Source: Clostridium_AD sp050717635 (lineage in GTDB: Bacteria > Bacillota > Clostridia > Clostridiales > Clostridiaceae). Taken from it: 64,000 nt of DNA. How positions within the stretch are numbered: position 1 is the stretch's first letter; every line of letters begins with the position of its first letter. Location of the stretch: positions 122,292 through 186,291 of the forward strand of contig NZ_JBOITO010000020.1 in NCBI RefSeq assembly GCF_050717635.1. Reading direction: 5' to 3'. A program made the translations under genes and the position numbers. The notes under the pieces were generated by a model. That model worked only from the letters and a program-made list of their open reading frames with translations. It was not told the origin of the DNA and made no database searches. This document shows, one piece after another, positions 9,164 through 16,271 of the stretch.

Positions 9164-9610
9164 TTATAATTTATACTTTTCTTTAAAAAAACTATTCAAT
9201 TTTTCAAGAGATTTTATAAGCACCTCTTGTTCATCATCATTAAGCCCATCTATAGTTGCGTGAACCATTTCAGAATGAAATTTATCATGTATTCTATAGG
9301 CTAGCTTTCCTTTTCTAGTAAGGGCAATCATTACTGACCTTCTATCTTCTTCTCCCCTTTTTCTATCTACATACCCTTTTTTTAGGAGTTTATTAATAGC
9401 TGCAGTAAGAGTTCCTAAAGTTATTTTAAGATCTTGGGATACTTCTGTCATAGTTCTATATTTATACATTCCTATTGCATCAATAGTATGAATTTCTGTT
9501 ATTGATAAATCTTTAAGTACACCTTCTTTAAGTGCTCTCTGCTCTATTTGCAATATATCATTAAATGTCTCTACTAGTAGTTCATTCACAACTCCAACAG
9601 AATTACTCAT
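9164..9610 (-). CDS. fabT: MarR-family fatty acid synthesis repressor FabT
   Basis: This is a 148-aa MarR-type winged helix protein with the recognition region YRTMTEVSQDLKITLGTLTA and the wing KRGEEDRRSVMIALT. As first gene of the fab operon it matches FabT, which represses fab genes with long-chain acyl-ACP as co-repressor in streptococci. Its own promoter and that of the neighbouring flavoenzyme carry TTTGA-N3-TCAAA palindromes, close to known FabT sites, so it is likely autoregulated. An ATG four codons upstream (9622) is possible, but the ATG at 9610 has the better GGAG site. Confidence 0.88.
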   Translation of the reverse strand: MSNSVGVVNELLVETFNDILQIEQRALKEGVLKDLSITEIHTIDAIGMYKYRTMTEVSQDLKITLGTLTAAINKLLKKGYVDRKRGEEDRRSVMIALTRKGKLAYRIHDKFHSEMVHATIDGLNDDEQEVLIKSLEKLNSFFKEKYKL

Positions 9611-9647
9611 ATTTATCTCCATTTCTCATACTTTAATTTTTTATATG

Positions 9648-9689
9648 CTTTGATAGTCAAAGTATATCCATGCAATAGTTGTTTGTCAA
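9648..9689 (-). promoter_or_regulatory. fabT/fab operon promoter with FabT-like operator
   Basis: Read on the minus strand: -35 TTGACA (9684-9689), a 17-base spacer, -10 TATACT (9661-9666). The palindrome CTTTGATAGTCAAAG (9648-9662) runs from the last bases of the -10 into the start region. A protein bound there would block RNA polymerase. This is likely the main promoter of the 12-gene operon. Confidence 0.85.
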
Positions 9690-9732
9690 TATTTTTAACA
9701 AATTTATGTTAAATAGTATTTATATGTTTGCA

Positions 9733-10812
9733 CTAAAGGTTAAAATGGAGTTCTGCATTTGTAATCAGTTCATTCATTAATTCTTTAACAGAAGTAATCT
9801 TATCTACCTTATAAGCATTGGTTCCAACGAAAATAAGTCCTCTATCTAAGTTACCTTTTACTGCTTGTATTAATGCTTCTGTAATACAATAAGGCGTTTG
9901 TCTTGGATCGCATTTTTTTATACATAATGAGCATTTTTCTACCTTACAACCATTTTCCTCAACTATCTTCATAAATTTATTATCAAGAGCTCTTCCAGGC
10001 ATACCTACCGGACTTTTAACTAATTTTATATCTTCTTTTTTTGAGCTTATATATGCCATTTTATAATCTAAGCTAGCGTCGCATTCCTCTGTAGCAACAA
10101 ATCTAGTAGCCATCTGTACCCCTGCAGCACCTAGTTTTATAATTTCTGCAATATCTTCCCCAGTATAAATCCCCCCAGCAGCTACTACCGGAATTTTTTT
10201 ATTATACTTTTCTTCAAAAGGCTTAATTGCTTCGATAACTTCTTTTACTATTTCCTTTAAATCCTGAGTTGTATTTTCAATGAGGGATTCCATAGAGAAA
10301 CCAAGATGTCCCCCTGCTTTAGGACCTTCAACAATTACTAAATCTGGTGCACAATTATTTTTCTTATCCCACATCTTAGATATAATTGTAATTGCCTTTG
10401 CTGATGATACTATAGGTGCAAGTTTTACTTTGTATCCTTTAGCTATTTTAGGTAAGTCAAGCGGAAGACCAGCTCCTGATATTATTAAATCTATTCCTTC
10501 TTCTAACGCAATTCTTGTTATTTCCTCGTAATTATTCATAGCCACCATAATATTTATTCCAATAACACCTTTAGGACTAAGATTTCTAGCACATCGTATT
10601 TCATTTCTCAATGCTCTTTTGTTTGCTTCCCTTGTATTAGTTCTAAAATCTTCTTCCTTATACCCAATTTGAGCAGTAGATATTATTCCAATTCCACCTT
10701 CATTTGCAACAGCTGATGCAAGACCTGAAAGTGACACCCCTACTCCCATACCACCTTGAATTATAGGTACCCTTGCTATTAATTCTCCAATTTTTAAAGG
10801 AGGTAACTTCAT
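9733..10812 (-). CDS. FMN-dependent NPD/FabK-superfamily oxidoreductase with C-terminal cysteine cluster, FabX-like
   Basis: The 359-aa TIM-barrel flavoprotein is a paralogue of FabK: it opens VPIIQGGMGVGVSLSG, has His169 in PKAGGHLG and the FMN phosphate motif VAAGGIYTGED. Unlike the FabK at 6855-7802 it has a C-terminal extension with Cys289, 294, 297, 301 and 309, a likely iron-sulfur or metal site. Helicobacter FabX, of similar length, is an FMN plus [4Fe-4S] member of this superfamily that dehydrogenates and isomerises decanoyl-ACP to start unsaturated fatty acids. Two FabT-like operators on its promoter tie it to fatty acid synthesis. A FabX role is inference; a second enoyl reductase or a nitronate monooxygenase are alternatives. 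Confidence 0.75.
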   Translation of the reverse strand: MKLPPLKIGELIARVPIIQGGMGVGVSLSGLASAVANEGGIGIISTAQIGYKEEDFRTNTREANKRALRNEIRCARNLSPKGVIGINIMVAMNNYEEITRIALEEGIDLIISGAGLPLDLPKIAKGYKVKLAPIVSSAKAITIISKMWDKKNNCAPDLVIVEGPKAGGHLGFSMESLIENTTQDLKEIVKEVIEAIKPFEEKYNKKIPVVAAGGIYTGEDIAEIIKLGAAGVQMATRFVATEECDASLDYKMAYISSKKEDIKLVKSPVGMPGRALDNKFMKIVEENGCKVEKCSLCIKKCDPRQTPYCITEALIQAVKGNLDRGLIFVGTNAYKVDKITSVKELMNELITNAELHFNL

Positions 10813-10831
10813 AATTATCCTCTCCCTTTAC

Positions 10832-10888
10832 TTTGATTTTCAAATATTTTGATAATCAAAGTATATATTTTTCTATATTATATGTCAA
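10832..10888 (-). promoter_or_regulatory. Promoter with two FabT-like operators for the FabX-like gene
   Basis: Minus strand: TTGACA (10883-10888), 17-base spacer, TATACT (10860-10865). Two palindromes follow: TTTGATAATCAAA (plus strand 10848-10860), touching the -10, and TTTGATTTTCAAA (10832-10844). The layout copies the fabT promoter, with an extra operator, which predicts tighter control. Confidence 0.85.
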
Positions 10889-10995
10889 GATAAAATATTT
10901 TATAACTATTATAATTTTTTTATAAAATAATTTTATATCCATACCTTTAAGTATTTACAATATGGAAAAAAATATTTATTAATTTAATATTTGTA

Positions 10996-11023
10996 TTGTC
11001 ATAAATAATATTTGTATTATAAT
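10996..11023 (+). promoter_or_regulatory. Probable corA promoter
   Basis: TTGTCA (10996-11001), 16-base spacer, TATAAT (11018-11023), 69 bases before the corA start in a very AT-rich stretch. No operator or riboswitch fold was recognised between it and the gene. Confidence 0.45.
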
Positions 11024-11092
11024 TAAATTGTTATAATATGATAATTATAACTGTATTAAAAATACAAGTTTCTTTAGAAAGGGTGAGTTGAC

Positions 11093-12046
11093 ATGATTCG
11101 GATCATAGCCATTACAAAAGATTTAGATGCAATCTATAATTTACCTTTAAAAGATTTATCAAAGGAAAACATCCTGTGGTACTGGATGGATTTTAACAAT
11201 CCCAACGAAGAAGAAATATCCTTGTTAGACACTTATTTTCATTTTCACCACTTATCCATAGACGATTGTGTTTTTTCATTTAATACGCCAAAGCTGGATT
11301 ATTATAATAAATATAATTATTTTGTGCTTAATGCTTTAACTAAAGATACTTTAGAACCTGTAGAAGTTTCTCTTTTTGTAGGCACTAACTACATTGTATC
11401 TTTTCATAGCACTAAGTTAAATGAATTAGATGAAGCATGGACAAGAGCAAAAACGACTAAAAAAAATTGGGATAAGGGACCTTCTTTTATTGTCCATCAA
11501 ATATTAGATGAAATCGTTGATGGCTTCTTTCCAGCTATTAATAAAATTGAAGACAAATTAACTGAAATAGAAGATAACGTGGATAGAAAGCCCACCAAAG
11601 ATTTACTTGATGAAGTATTTGGGATGAGAAGTGATTTATTAAAGCTCCGAAGAATAGTAACTTCTATGCGTGATTTGTTATATAGAATATTAAACTCGCA
11701 GCGACTTGAAGGGTTTAATGAACACAAATTATACTTTTCTGATATTCATGATCACTTAATTAAACTCTCATATATGGTAGATTCTAATAGGGAAATGACA
11801 TCTGATATGCGGGATAATTATTTATCCATAAATTCAACTCGTATGAATCGACATATGATGGTTTTAACTGTTATAACAAGTATTTTTATACCACTAACAT
11901 TTATAGCAGGCGTTTACGGTATGAATTTTAAAAATATGCCTGAACTTACCTTTAAATACGGTTATTTTATAATTTTATTAATTATGGTTATTATTGCAAT
12001 AGAAATGTTTTTATGGTTTAAACGCAAAGGGTGGTTTAATGTATAG
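11093..12046 (+). CDS. corA: CorA-family magnesium/divalent metal transporter
   Basis: CorA proteins are pentameric inner-membrane channels for Mg2+ (some carry Co2+ or Zn2+). The 317-aa protein has a soluble N-terminal domain, a long helical stalk (about 150-255), a first membrane segment at about 256-274, the signature YGMN at 275-278, and a second membrane segment at about 291-311 ending in the basic WFKRKG. The periplasmic loop NMPEL matches the family. It stands alone on the plus strand. Confidence 0.92.
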   Translation: MIRIIAITKDLDAIYNLPLKDLSKENILWYWMDFNNPNEEEISLLDTYFHFHHLSIDDCVFSFNTPKLDYYNKYNYFVLNALTKDTLEPVEVSLFVGTNYIVSFHSTKLNELDEAWTRAKTTKKNWDKGPSFIVHQILDEIVDGFFPAINKIEDKLTEIEDNVDRKPTKDLLDEVFGMRSDLLKLRRIVTSMRDLLYRILNSQRLEGFNEHKLYFSDIHDHLIKLSYMVDSNREMTSDMRDNYLSINSTRMNRHMMVLTVITSIFIPLTFIAGVYGMNFKNMPELTFKYGYFIILLIMVIIAIEMFLWFKRKGWFNV

Positions 12047-12090
12047 CATTAAAGTGAATTAAAAAATTTATTGGATATGGGGTGTTATTT

Positions 12091-12354
12091 ATGAATAGTA
12101 AAGATACTAATTGTCAAAGTTGTGGAATGCCTATATATAAGGATGAAAAAGGTGCTGGAACGGAAACGGATGGAAGTTTAAGTGAAATATATTGCAGTCA
12201 TTGTTATAAAAATGGTGAATTTACTTTGCCTGATATTACTGTAAATGAAATGAGAGCACTAGTAACCGAAAAAATAGTAGCAATGAAAATTCCTAAAATT
12301 ATGGCATATTTTCTAACAAAAAATACTCGTAAACTAAAACGGTGGAAAAAATAG
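12091..12354 (+). CDS. Putative zinc-ribbon protein
   Basis: The 87-aa protein begins NCQSCGMPIYKDE and has a second pair CSHCYK about 25 residues later, giving a CX2C...CX2C zinc ribbon. The remaining half (PDITVNEMRALVTEK..MKIPKIMA) resembles the conserved C-terminus of the bacterial 'putative zinc ribbon' family of unknown function. The frame could start at a GTG at 12082, but a GGGG site eight bases before the ATG at 12091 favours that start. Confidence 0.8.
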   Translation: MNSKDTNCQSCGMPIYKDEKGAGTETDGSLSEIYCSHCYKNGEFTLPDITVNEMRALVTEKIVAMKIPKIMAYFLTKNTRKLKRWKK

Positions 12355-12357
12355 TAT

Positions 12358-12399
12358 AAAAAAGCTTCTAAGTAAGTATACTTATTTAGAAGCTTTTTT
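12358..12399 (+). terminator. Intrinsic terminator
   Basis: AGCTTCTAA (12363-12371) pairs with TTAGAAGCT (12386-12394), the loop holds a second small pairing, and six T follow. It ends the zinc-ribbon transcript. Confidence 0.85.
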
Positions 12400-12449
12400 A
12401 TTTGCTAAAACGTCCCTACTAAAAATAATCATAGAAAGGAAGATGTTTT

Positions 12450-12944
12450 ATGTTTAATATTTTTAAGGTAAAAGGTAAGAAAAACATTATAGCTTTGTTA
12501 ATTAGCGTTTTATTAGCACAGGGTATAGGTTTATTAAGTGGGTTTTTAAGTATGAGTCCTACTAATGCTTATGAAAGTTTTAATAAACCATCTTTTTCAC
12601 CTCCAGGCTGGATTTTCCCTGTAGTATGGACAATTCTATTCCTTTTAATGGCTGTAGCTGCCTATAGAATTTGGATGAGTTGTAAATCAGGAGTAGATGT
12701 ATCCAAAGCGCTCATTTTATATGGTATTCAGTTATTCTTAAACTTTCTTTGGTCCATTATATTTTTCAGATACCGATTGTATGCATTAGCTTTCTTAGAA
12801 CTTCTTGTATTGTTAGTATTCATTCTTTTAACTACTTTTGAGTTTTATAGAATAGATAAAACTGCAGGTTATCTTATGATTCCTTATATAGCTTGGGTAT
12901 CATTTGCTGGAGTTTTAAATTATACTATCTGGATGCTTAATTAA
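12450..12944 (+). CDS. tspO: TspO/MBR family membrane protein
   Basis: TspO proteins are five-helix membrane proteins that bind tetrapyrroles and some sterols and are linked to porphyrin handling and stress. The 164-aa protein shows the conserved KPSFSPPGWIFPVVWT after helix 1, tryptophans in LNFLWSIIFFRYRLY, and five hydrophobic segments. It ends only six bases from the end of the convergent stay-green homologue, whose plant relatives also act on a tetrapyrrole. That shared chemistry may be chance. Confidence 0.9.
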   Translation: MFNIFKVKGKKNIIALLISVLLAQGIGLLSGFLSMSPTNAYESFNKPSFSPPGWIFPVVWTILFLLMAVAAYRIWMSCKSGVDVSKALILYGIQLFLNFLWSIIFFRYRLYALAFLELLVLLVFILLTTFEFYRIDKTAGYLMIPYIAWVSFAGVLNYTIWMLN

Positions 12945-12950
12945 GATTCT

Positions 12951-13397
12951 TTACTTATAATCTGAAGATGTACCCCATAGTTCCTGGCGATTAAATAGTG
13001 GATAAATAGAATTAAATTTTACATAAATAGGTGCTTTATCTAAAGTAGAATTTTCTACGAAAAATTCTTTATCGCCATATCTAATTGCCTGTAATGCCAA
13101 CGGTAATTCTTTAACGAAAATGCTATTACGAACTGCTGACATTACTAGGTTCTTTTCTTTATCTACCATAAGATTAACCATAAGGGCATACTCATTATTA
13201 ATGAAAACCCATTCAGCTAGCACTTCATCCCTCATGTCACTTATTTTTTTATAATCATATTTTTCTGCAATTGTCAAAAATAATTCCCCTGTAGTATCTG
13301 AATGAGTTAAGGTATATTTCCTTGGTATAATCGGTTCTGTTCTCCCTGTTCCATTTCCAAAATTAACGTATAAATTCTCGAAATTTAGTTTTTTCAA
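12951..13397 (-). CDS. Stay-green (SGR) family protein
   Basis: The 148-aa protein has the conserved block of the Staygreen family: PIIPRKYTLTHSDTTGELFL, then MRDEVLAEW and a repeated hydrophobic NEYALMVNLMVD. Plant SGR removes Mg from chlorophyll a, and some bacterial homologues show the same activity in vitro; here no chlorophyll pathway is in view, so the true substrate is unknown. The frame runs nine codons further, but GGAGGG stands six bases before the TTG at 13397, so I take that TTG as the start. It converges on tspO. Confidence 0.82.
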   Translation of the reverse strand: MKKLNFENLYVNFGNGTGRTEPIIPRKYTLTHSDTTGELFLTIAEKYDYKKISDMRDEVLAEWVFINNEYALMVNLMVDKEKNLVMSAVRNSIFVKELPLALQAIRYGDKEFFVENSTLDKAPIYVKFNSIYPLFNRQELWGTSSDYK

Positions 13398-13505
13398 ATT
13401 TTTCCCTCCATAACATAAATACACTGTATATATTATGAATTTAACCCTTTTTATGTTCTGTATTTTATATAATTTTAAAAAAAGCCATATTTTTTGTAAT
13501 AATAT

Positions 13506-13528
13506 AAAAAGCCACCCAAAAGGATGGC
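13506..13528 (-). terminator. Intrinsic terminator after the ferritin-like gene
   Basis: On the minus strand GCCATCC, loop TTTT, GGGTGGC, then TTTTT. The one mismatch is a G-U pair in RNA. Confidence 0.8.
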
Positions 13529-13559
13529 AAAAAACTATTTTTCATATATAAATTTAAGA

Positions 13560-13874
13560 TTACTGCATTGGATTTTGAAAGTTTTGGGACTTCTGATCTT
13601 TGATTTTCTGCTTTCCCTCCTCAATAAATTGAGCATCCTTTGTCGATAACATGTATAAAACTTCTTCAAGTTCCCCAACATGCCTTCTTTCTTCATCAGC
13701 TATATGACCTAATACTTTTTTTACCCTTTCATCATCTGTTGCCATTACATGCGCTTCATAACCTATGATAGCTTCCAGTTCCCCAGCAATGTCCACACGA
13801 ATTGCTTGAGCTAGCTCTTCATTTGACATTTGCCTTGGAACATTTGCAACAAATGGATTTCCTAATAACGCCAT
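13560..13874 (-). CDS. Small ferritin-like protein (EncFtn-type fold)
   Basis: The 104-aa protein is a two-helix ferritin-like domain: ELAQAIRVDIAGELEAIIGYEAH in pieces, then HIADEERRHVGELEEVLYML. The Glu in the first helix and the EExxH of the second match the metal ligands of the encapsulated-ferritin family, whose subunits form the diiron site between dimers. I see no encapsulin gene nearby, and the C-terminus (QNFQNPMQ) does not look like a cargo signal, so it may act free in the cytoplasm as a peroxide or iron-handling protein. Strong AGGAGG site. Confidence 0.75.
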   Translation of the reverse strand: MALLGNPFVANVPRQMSNEELAQAIRVDIAGELEAIIGYEAHVMATDDERVKKVLGHIADEERRHVGELEEVLYMLSTKDAQFIEEGKQKIKDQKSQNFQNPMQ

Positions 13875-14045
13875 AATCTTTTCCTCCTTTTTAACTATAA
13901 ATATATTTTTAACCTCATGTGAAAATATTATTCATATATAAATTCAGGGTGTCATAAATGTTAAAACATATGTTATCATATTTTTTATATGCTACAATCT
14001 ATGTGGATGAAATAAATAAAGGCAGTTATGATTGGAGTATACAAG

Positions 14046-14921
14046 ATGAAAAAATTTAAAAAGCTTTATATAGAAATTACAAATGTATGTAATCTCTCCT
14101 GCAGTTTTTGCCCAAAGACGCTTAGGTCTCCTGAGTTTATGAGTATAGAAACTTTCAGGAATATATTGGATCAAATAAAGCCTCATACAGATTATATATA
14201 TTTGCATGTTAAAGGAGAGCCCCTTCTACATCCGAAGTTAAATGAATTTTTGGATGTAAGTTATGAAAAAGGTTTTAAGGTTAACATAACTACCAATGGT
14301 ACACTTATAAAAAAAGTTAAAGACAAAATAATTTTAAAGCCCTCACTAAGACAAATTAATTTTTCCCTGCATAGCTTTGATAGCAATGACAGTGTTTCTG
14401 ATAAAAATGAATATGTTAATAATATTATTTCTTTTATAAAGGAGGCTATAAATGCAACAAGTACCCTGTTTTCCTTAAGATTATGGAATCTAGATGTGGA
14501 TAATAACACAAATCACAAAAATAAGAAAAATAGCGAATTGCTTTCTGTAATTGAAAATGCCTTCGAGTTAACATATAAAATTGAAGAAGAAATACATCCC
14601 GGTCGGGGTATTAAACTTTGTAATAAAGTTTATTTAAACCAAGATCATGAATTTCAGTGGCCAGATCTAAAAGTAGAAGAAGATTGTAGTCCTAGTTTTT
14701 GTTATGGTCTTAGAACCCAAGCAGCCATATTAGTAGATGGCACAGTAGTACCTTGCTGCCTTGACGGAGAAGGCGTAATTAACCTAGGCAACATTCATAA
14801 AACTCCTTTTTCTGAGATAATTGAAACTAAAAGAGCTAATAACATTATAGATGGTTTTTCCAGAAGAGAAGCAGTTGAAGAATTATGCAGGAAATGTGGA
14901 TACAGAAAAAAATTTAAATAG
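14046..14921 (+). CDS. Radical SAM/SPASM domain protein
   Basis: The 291-aa protein has the radical SAM cluster motif CNLSCSFC (Cys15, 19, 22), the GEPLLHP motif that binds the methionine amine, and TTNGT on a core strand. A C-terminal SPASM-like part has CC in TVVPCCLDGEG and CRKCG near the end, so it may bind an auxiliary iron-sulfur cluster. The substrate is unknown; no small precursor peptide with a clear modification motif is beside it. The ATG at 14046 has a GGAG site; an in-frame start at 14028 is less likely. The next gene is a prenyltransferase paralogue. Confidence 0.85.
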   Translation: MKKFKKLYIEITNVCNLSCSFCPKTLRSPEFMSIETFRNILDQIKPHTDYIYLHVKGEPLLHPKLNEFLDVSYEKGFKVNITTNGTLIKKVKDKIILKPSLRQINFSLHSFDSNDSVSDKNEYVNNIISFIKEAINATSTLFSLRLWNLDVDNNTNHKNKKNSELLSVIENAFELTYKIEEEIHPGRGIKLCNKVYLNQDHEFQWPDLKVEEDCSPSFCYGLRTQAAILVDGTVVPCCLDGEGVINLGNIHKTPFSEIIETKRANNIIDGFSRREAVEELCRKCGYRKKFK

Positions 14922-14999
14922 AAAGTGTGGATTAATATATCAATAATGGAGATACTATCATTTATAAGTTATAAAAATTCACAAGTAAAGGGTGATAAC

Positions 15000-15644
15000 A
15001 TGAGAGTACCAAATCATATTGGAATAATACCCGATGGAAATAGAAGATGGTCTGTGGACAATGGGCTATCAAAAGATAAAGGATATTCCTTTGGACTAGA
15101 CCCCGGTTTGTCTTTGTATAAAATTTGCAAAGATGTAGGTGTAAAAGAAATTACTTATTATGGGTTTACTACTGACAACACAAAAAGACCACCCTTGCAA
15201 AGAGAGGCTTTTGTTAAAGCTTGTGTAGATGCAGTAAAGCTTTTAAGTACACAGGATGCTGATTTATTAGTAGTAGGAAATAGTGAATCACCTATGTTTC
15301 CTAAAGAACTACTTCCATACACCTCCCGTAGAACCTTTGGAAAGGGAGGTATAAAGCTAAACTTTCTCGTGAATTACGGTTGGGAATGGGATTTAAGTAA
15401 TCTTGACACAAACAAAAGCAGTAAAAGGAGTAATATATTTAATTGTATAAAAACCAATGATATTTCTAGAGTAGATTTGATTGTTCGTTGGGGTGGAAGA
15501 CGGCGCCTTAGCGGATTTCTTCCATTACAATCCATATATTCTGACTTTTATGTTATAGATGACTTCTGGCCTGATTTTAAACCGGAACATTTATCAAATG
15601 CTTTAAATTGGTATAATGACCAAGATGTAACTCTTGGAGGTTAA
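15000..15644 (+). CDS. Divergent cis-prenyltransferase (UppS-family) paralogue
   Basis: The 214-aa protein belongs to the undecaprenyl diphosphate synthase family: HIGIIPDGNRRW (catalytic Asp12), GFTTDNTKRP, and VRWGGRRRLSGFLPLQSIYS, followed by FWPDF. The two late Arg and the Ser of the pyrophosphate site are kept. It is shorter than usual (about 240-250), the GH..G substrate motif after PDGNRRW is changed (KDKGYSFGLD), and the Mg-binding Glu is replaced by Asp. It is likely an accessory enzyme with another chain length or substrate, or a non-canonical protein. The ATG at 15000 has AAAGGGTG; the frame is open further upstream without a good site. Confidence 0.78.
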   Translation: MRVPNHIGIIPDGNRRWSVDNGLSKDKGYSFGLDPGLSLYKICKDVGVKEITYYGFTTDNTKRPPLQREAFVKACVDAVKLLSTQDADLLVVGNSESPMFPKELLPYTSRRTFGKGGIKLNFLVNYGWEWDLSNLDTNKSSKRSNIFNCIKTNDISRVDLIVRWGGRRRLSGFLPLQSIYSDFYVIDDFWPDFKPEHLSNALNWYNDQDVTLGG

Positions 15645-15658
15645 GTTTTTTATTTTTT

Positions 15659-15697
15659 AATAGATATAATTTTAAATAAACTATATCTATTTTTTTA
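15659..15697 (+). terminator. Intrinsic terminator after the prenyltransferase paralogue
   Basis: AATAGATATA (15659-15668) pairs with TATATCTATT (15682-15691), followed by a run of seven T. Confidence 0.8.
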
Positions 15698-15760
15698 TGC
15701 CTTAAAACATGCTATCATTAAACTAAAGTTTTAATATTTTATTTTCTTAAAGGAGTTTTT

Positions 15761-15928
15761 ATGGCAAACGAAAAAATAAATTGTTGTAAATGCAAGTATT
15801 ATTATGTTACCTGGGATGTTTCTTTCCCTAAAGGTTGTAAATTTTATGGTTTTAAATCTTTGAATTTCCCATGCTTATTAGTAAAAGAATCCACGGGCAC
15901 ACCTTGCGAAAAATTTACACCAAAATAG
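15761..15928 (+). CDS. Small cysteine-rich conserved protein, 55 aa
   Basis: The protein reads MANEKINCCKCKYYYVTWDV.., with CCKCK near the start, then FPKGCKFYGFK, PCLL and GTPCEKFTPK. The spacing of Cys and aromatic residues looks like a small metal-binding family found in anaerobes, sometimes mislabelled uracil-DNA glycosylase; its function is unknown. An AAAGGAG site lies at good distance from the ATG. It stands alone after a terminator. Confidence 0.75.
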   Translation: MANEKINCCKCKYYYVTWDVSFPKGCKFYGFKSLNFPCLLVKESTGTPCEKFTPK

Positions 15929-15972
15929 AGCATACAACTAAATAATATGTTAATCACTTTAATTGTATGCTC
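15928..15972. repeat. Imperfect hairpin between convergent genes
   Basis: GAGCATACAA pairs with TTGTATGCTC over 10 bp, then after one mismatch TAAA pairs with TTTA; the inner loop is about 15 bases. It begins on the last base of the small gene's stop codon. Neither side has a strong U tract, so it is at best a weak two-way terminator. Confidence 0.5.
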
Positions 15973-15988
15973 TGTAATTATGAAAATA

Positions 15989-16204
15989 CTAATCTGTAAA
16001 TAAACTATTTTGATCAATCACCTCATATGCGTAAGGTTCAATTTCCTGTTGTATTATAGTGCCATCTTCATTAAGTCCTGTAATTATTGTAGGTATATTT
16101 ACAAGCTTACTGCCTATACCTTCCGTATCAACATACTTATCTAATCCACTTATAAATTTCCCGCGTTGTTTATCAACCAATTCTCTCCCATTAATGCGTT
16201 TCAA
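15989..16204 (-). CDS. Hypothetical protein, 71 aa
   Basis: I do not recognise a family. The small acidic protein (MKRINGRELVDKQRGKF.., ending in QNSLFTD) has no membrane segment, signal peptide or cysteine. It has a TTG start with AAAGGAGG before it, which supports real translation. It lies 67 bases after the end of the M23 peptidase gene and could share its transcript. Confidence 0.6.
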   Translation of the reverse strand: MKRINGRELVDKQRGKFISGLDKYVDTEGIGSKLVNIPTIITGLNEDGTIIQQEIEPYAYEVIDQNSLFTD

Positions 16205-16271
16205 AATTCAAGCCTCCTTTTTTAAATTAGGCTTTCCATATACAAATACTTATATACCTTTTAAACTTTTA

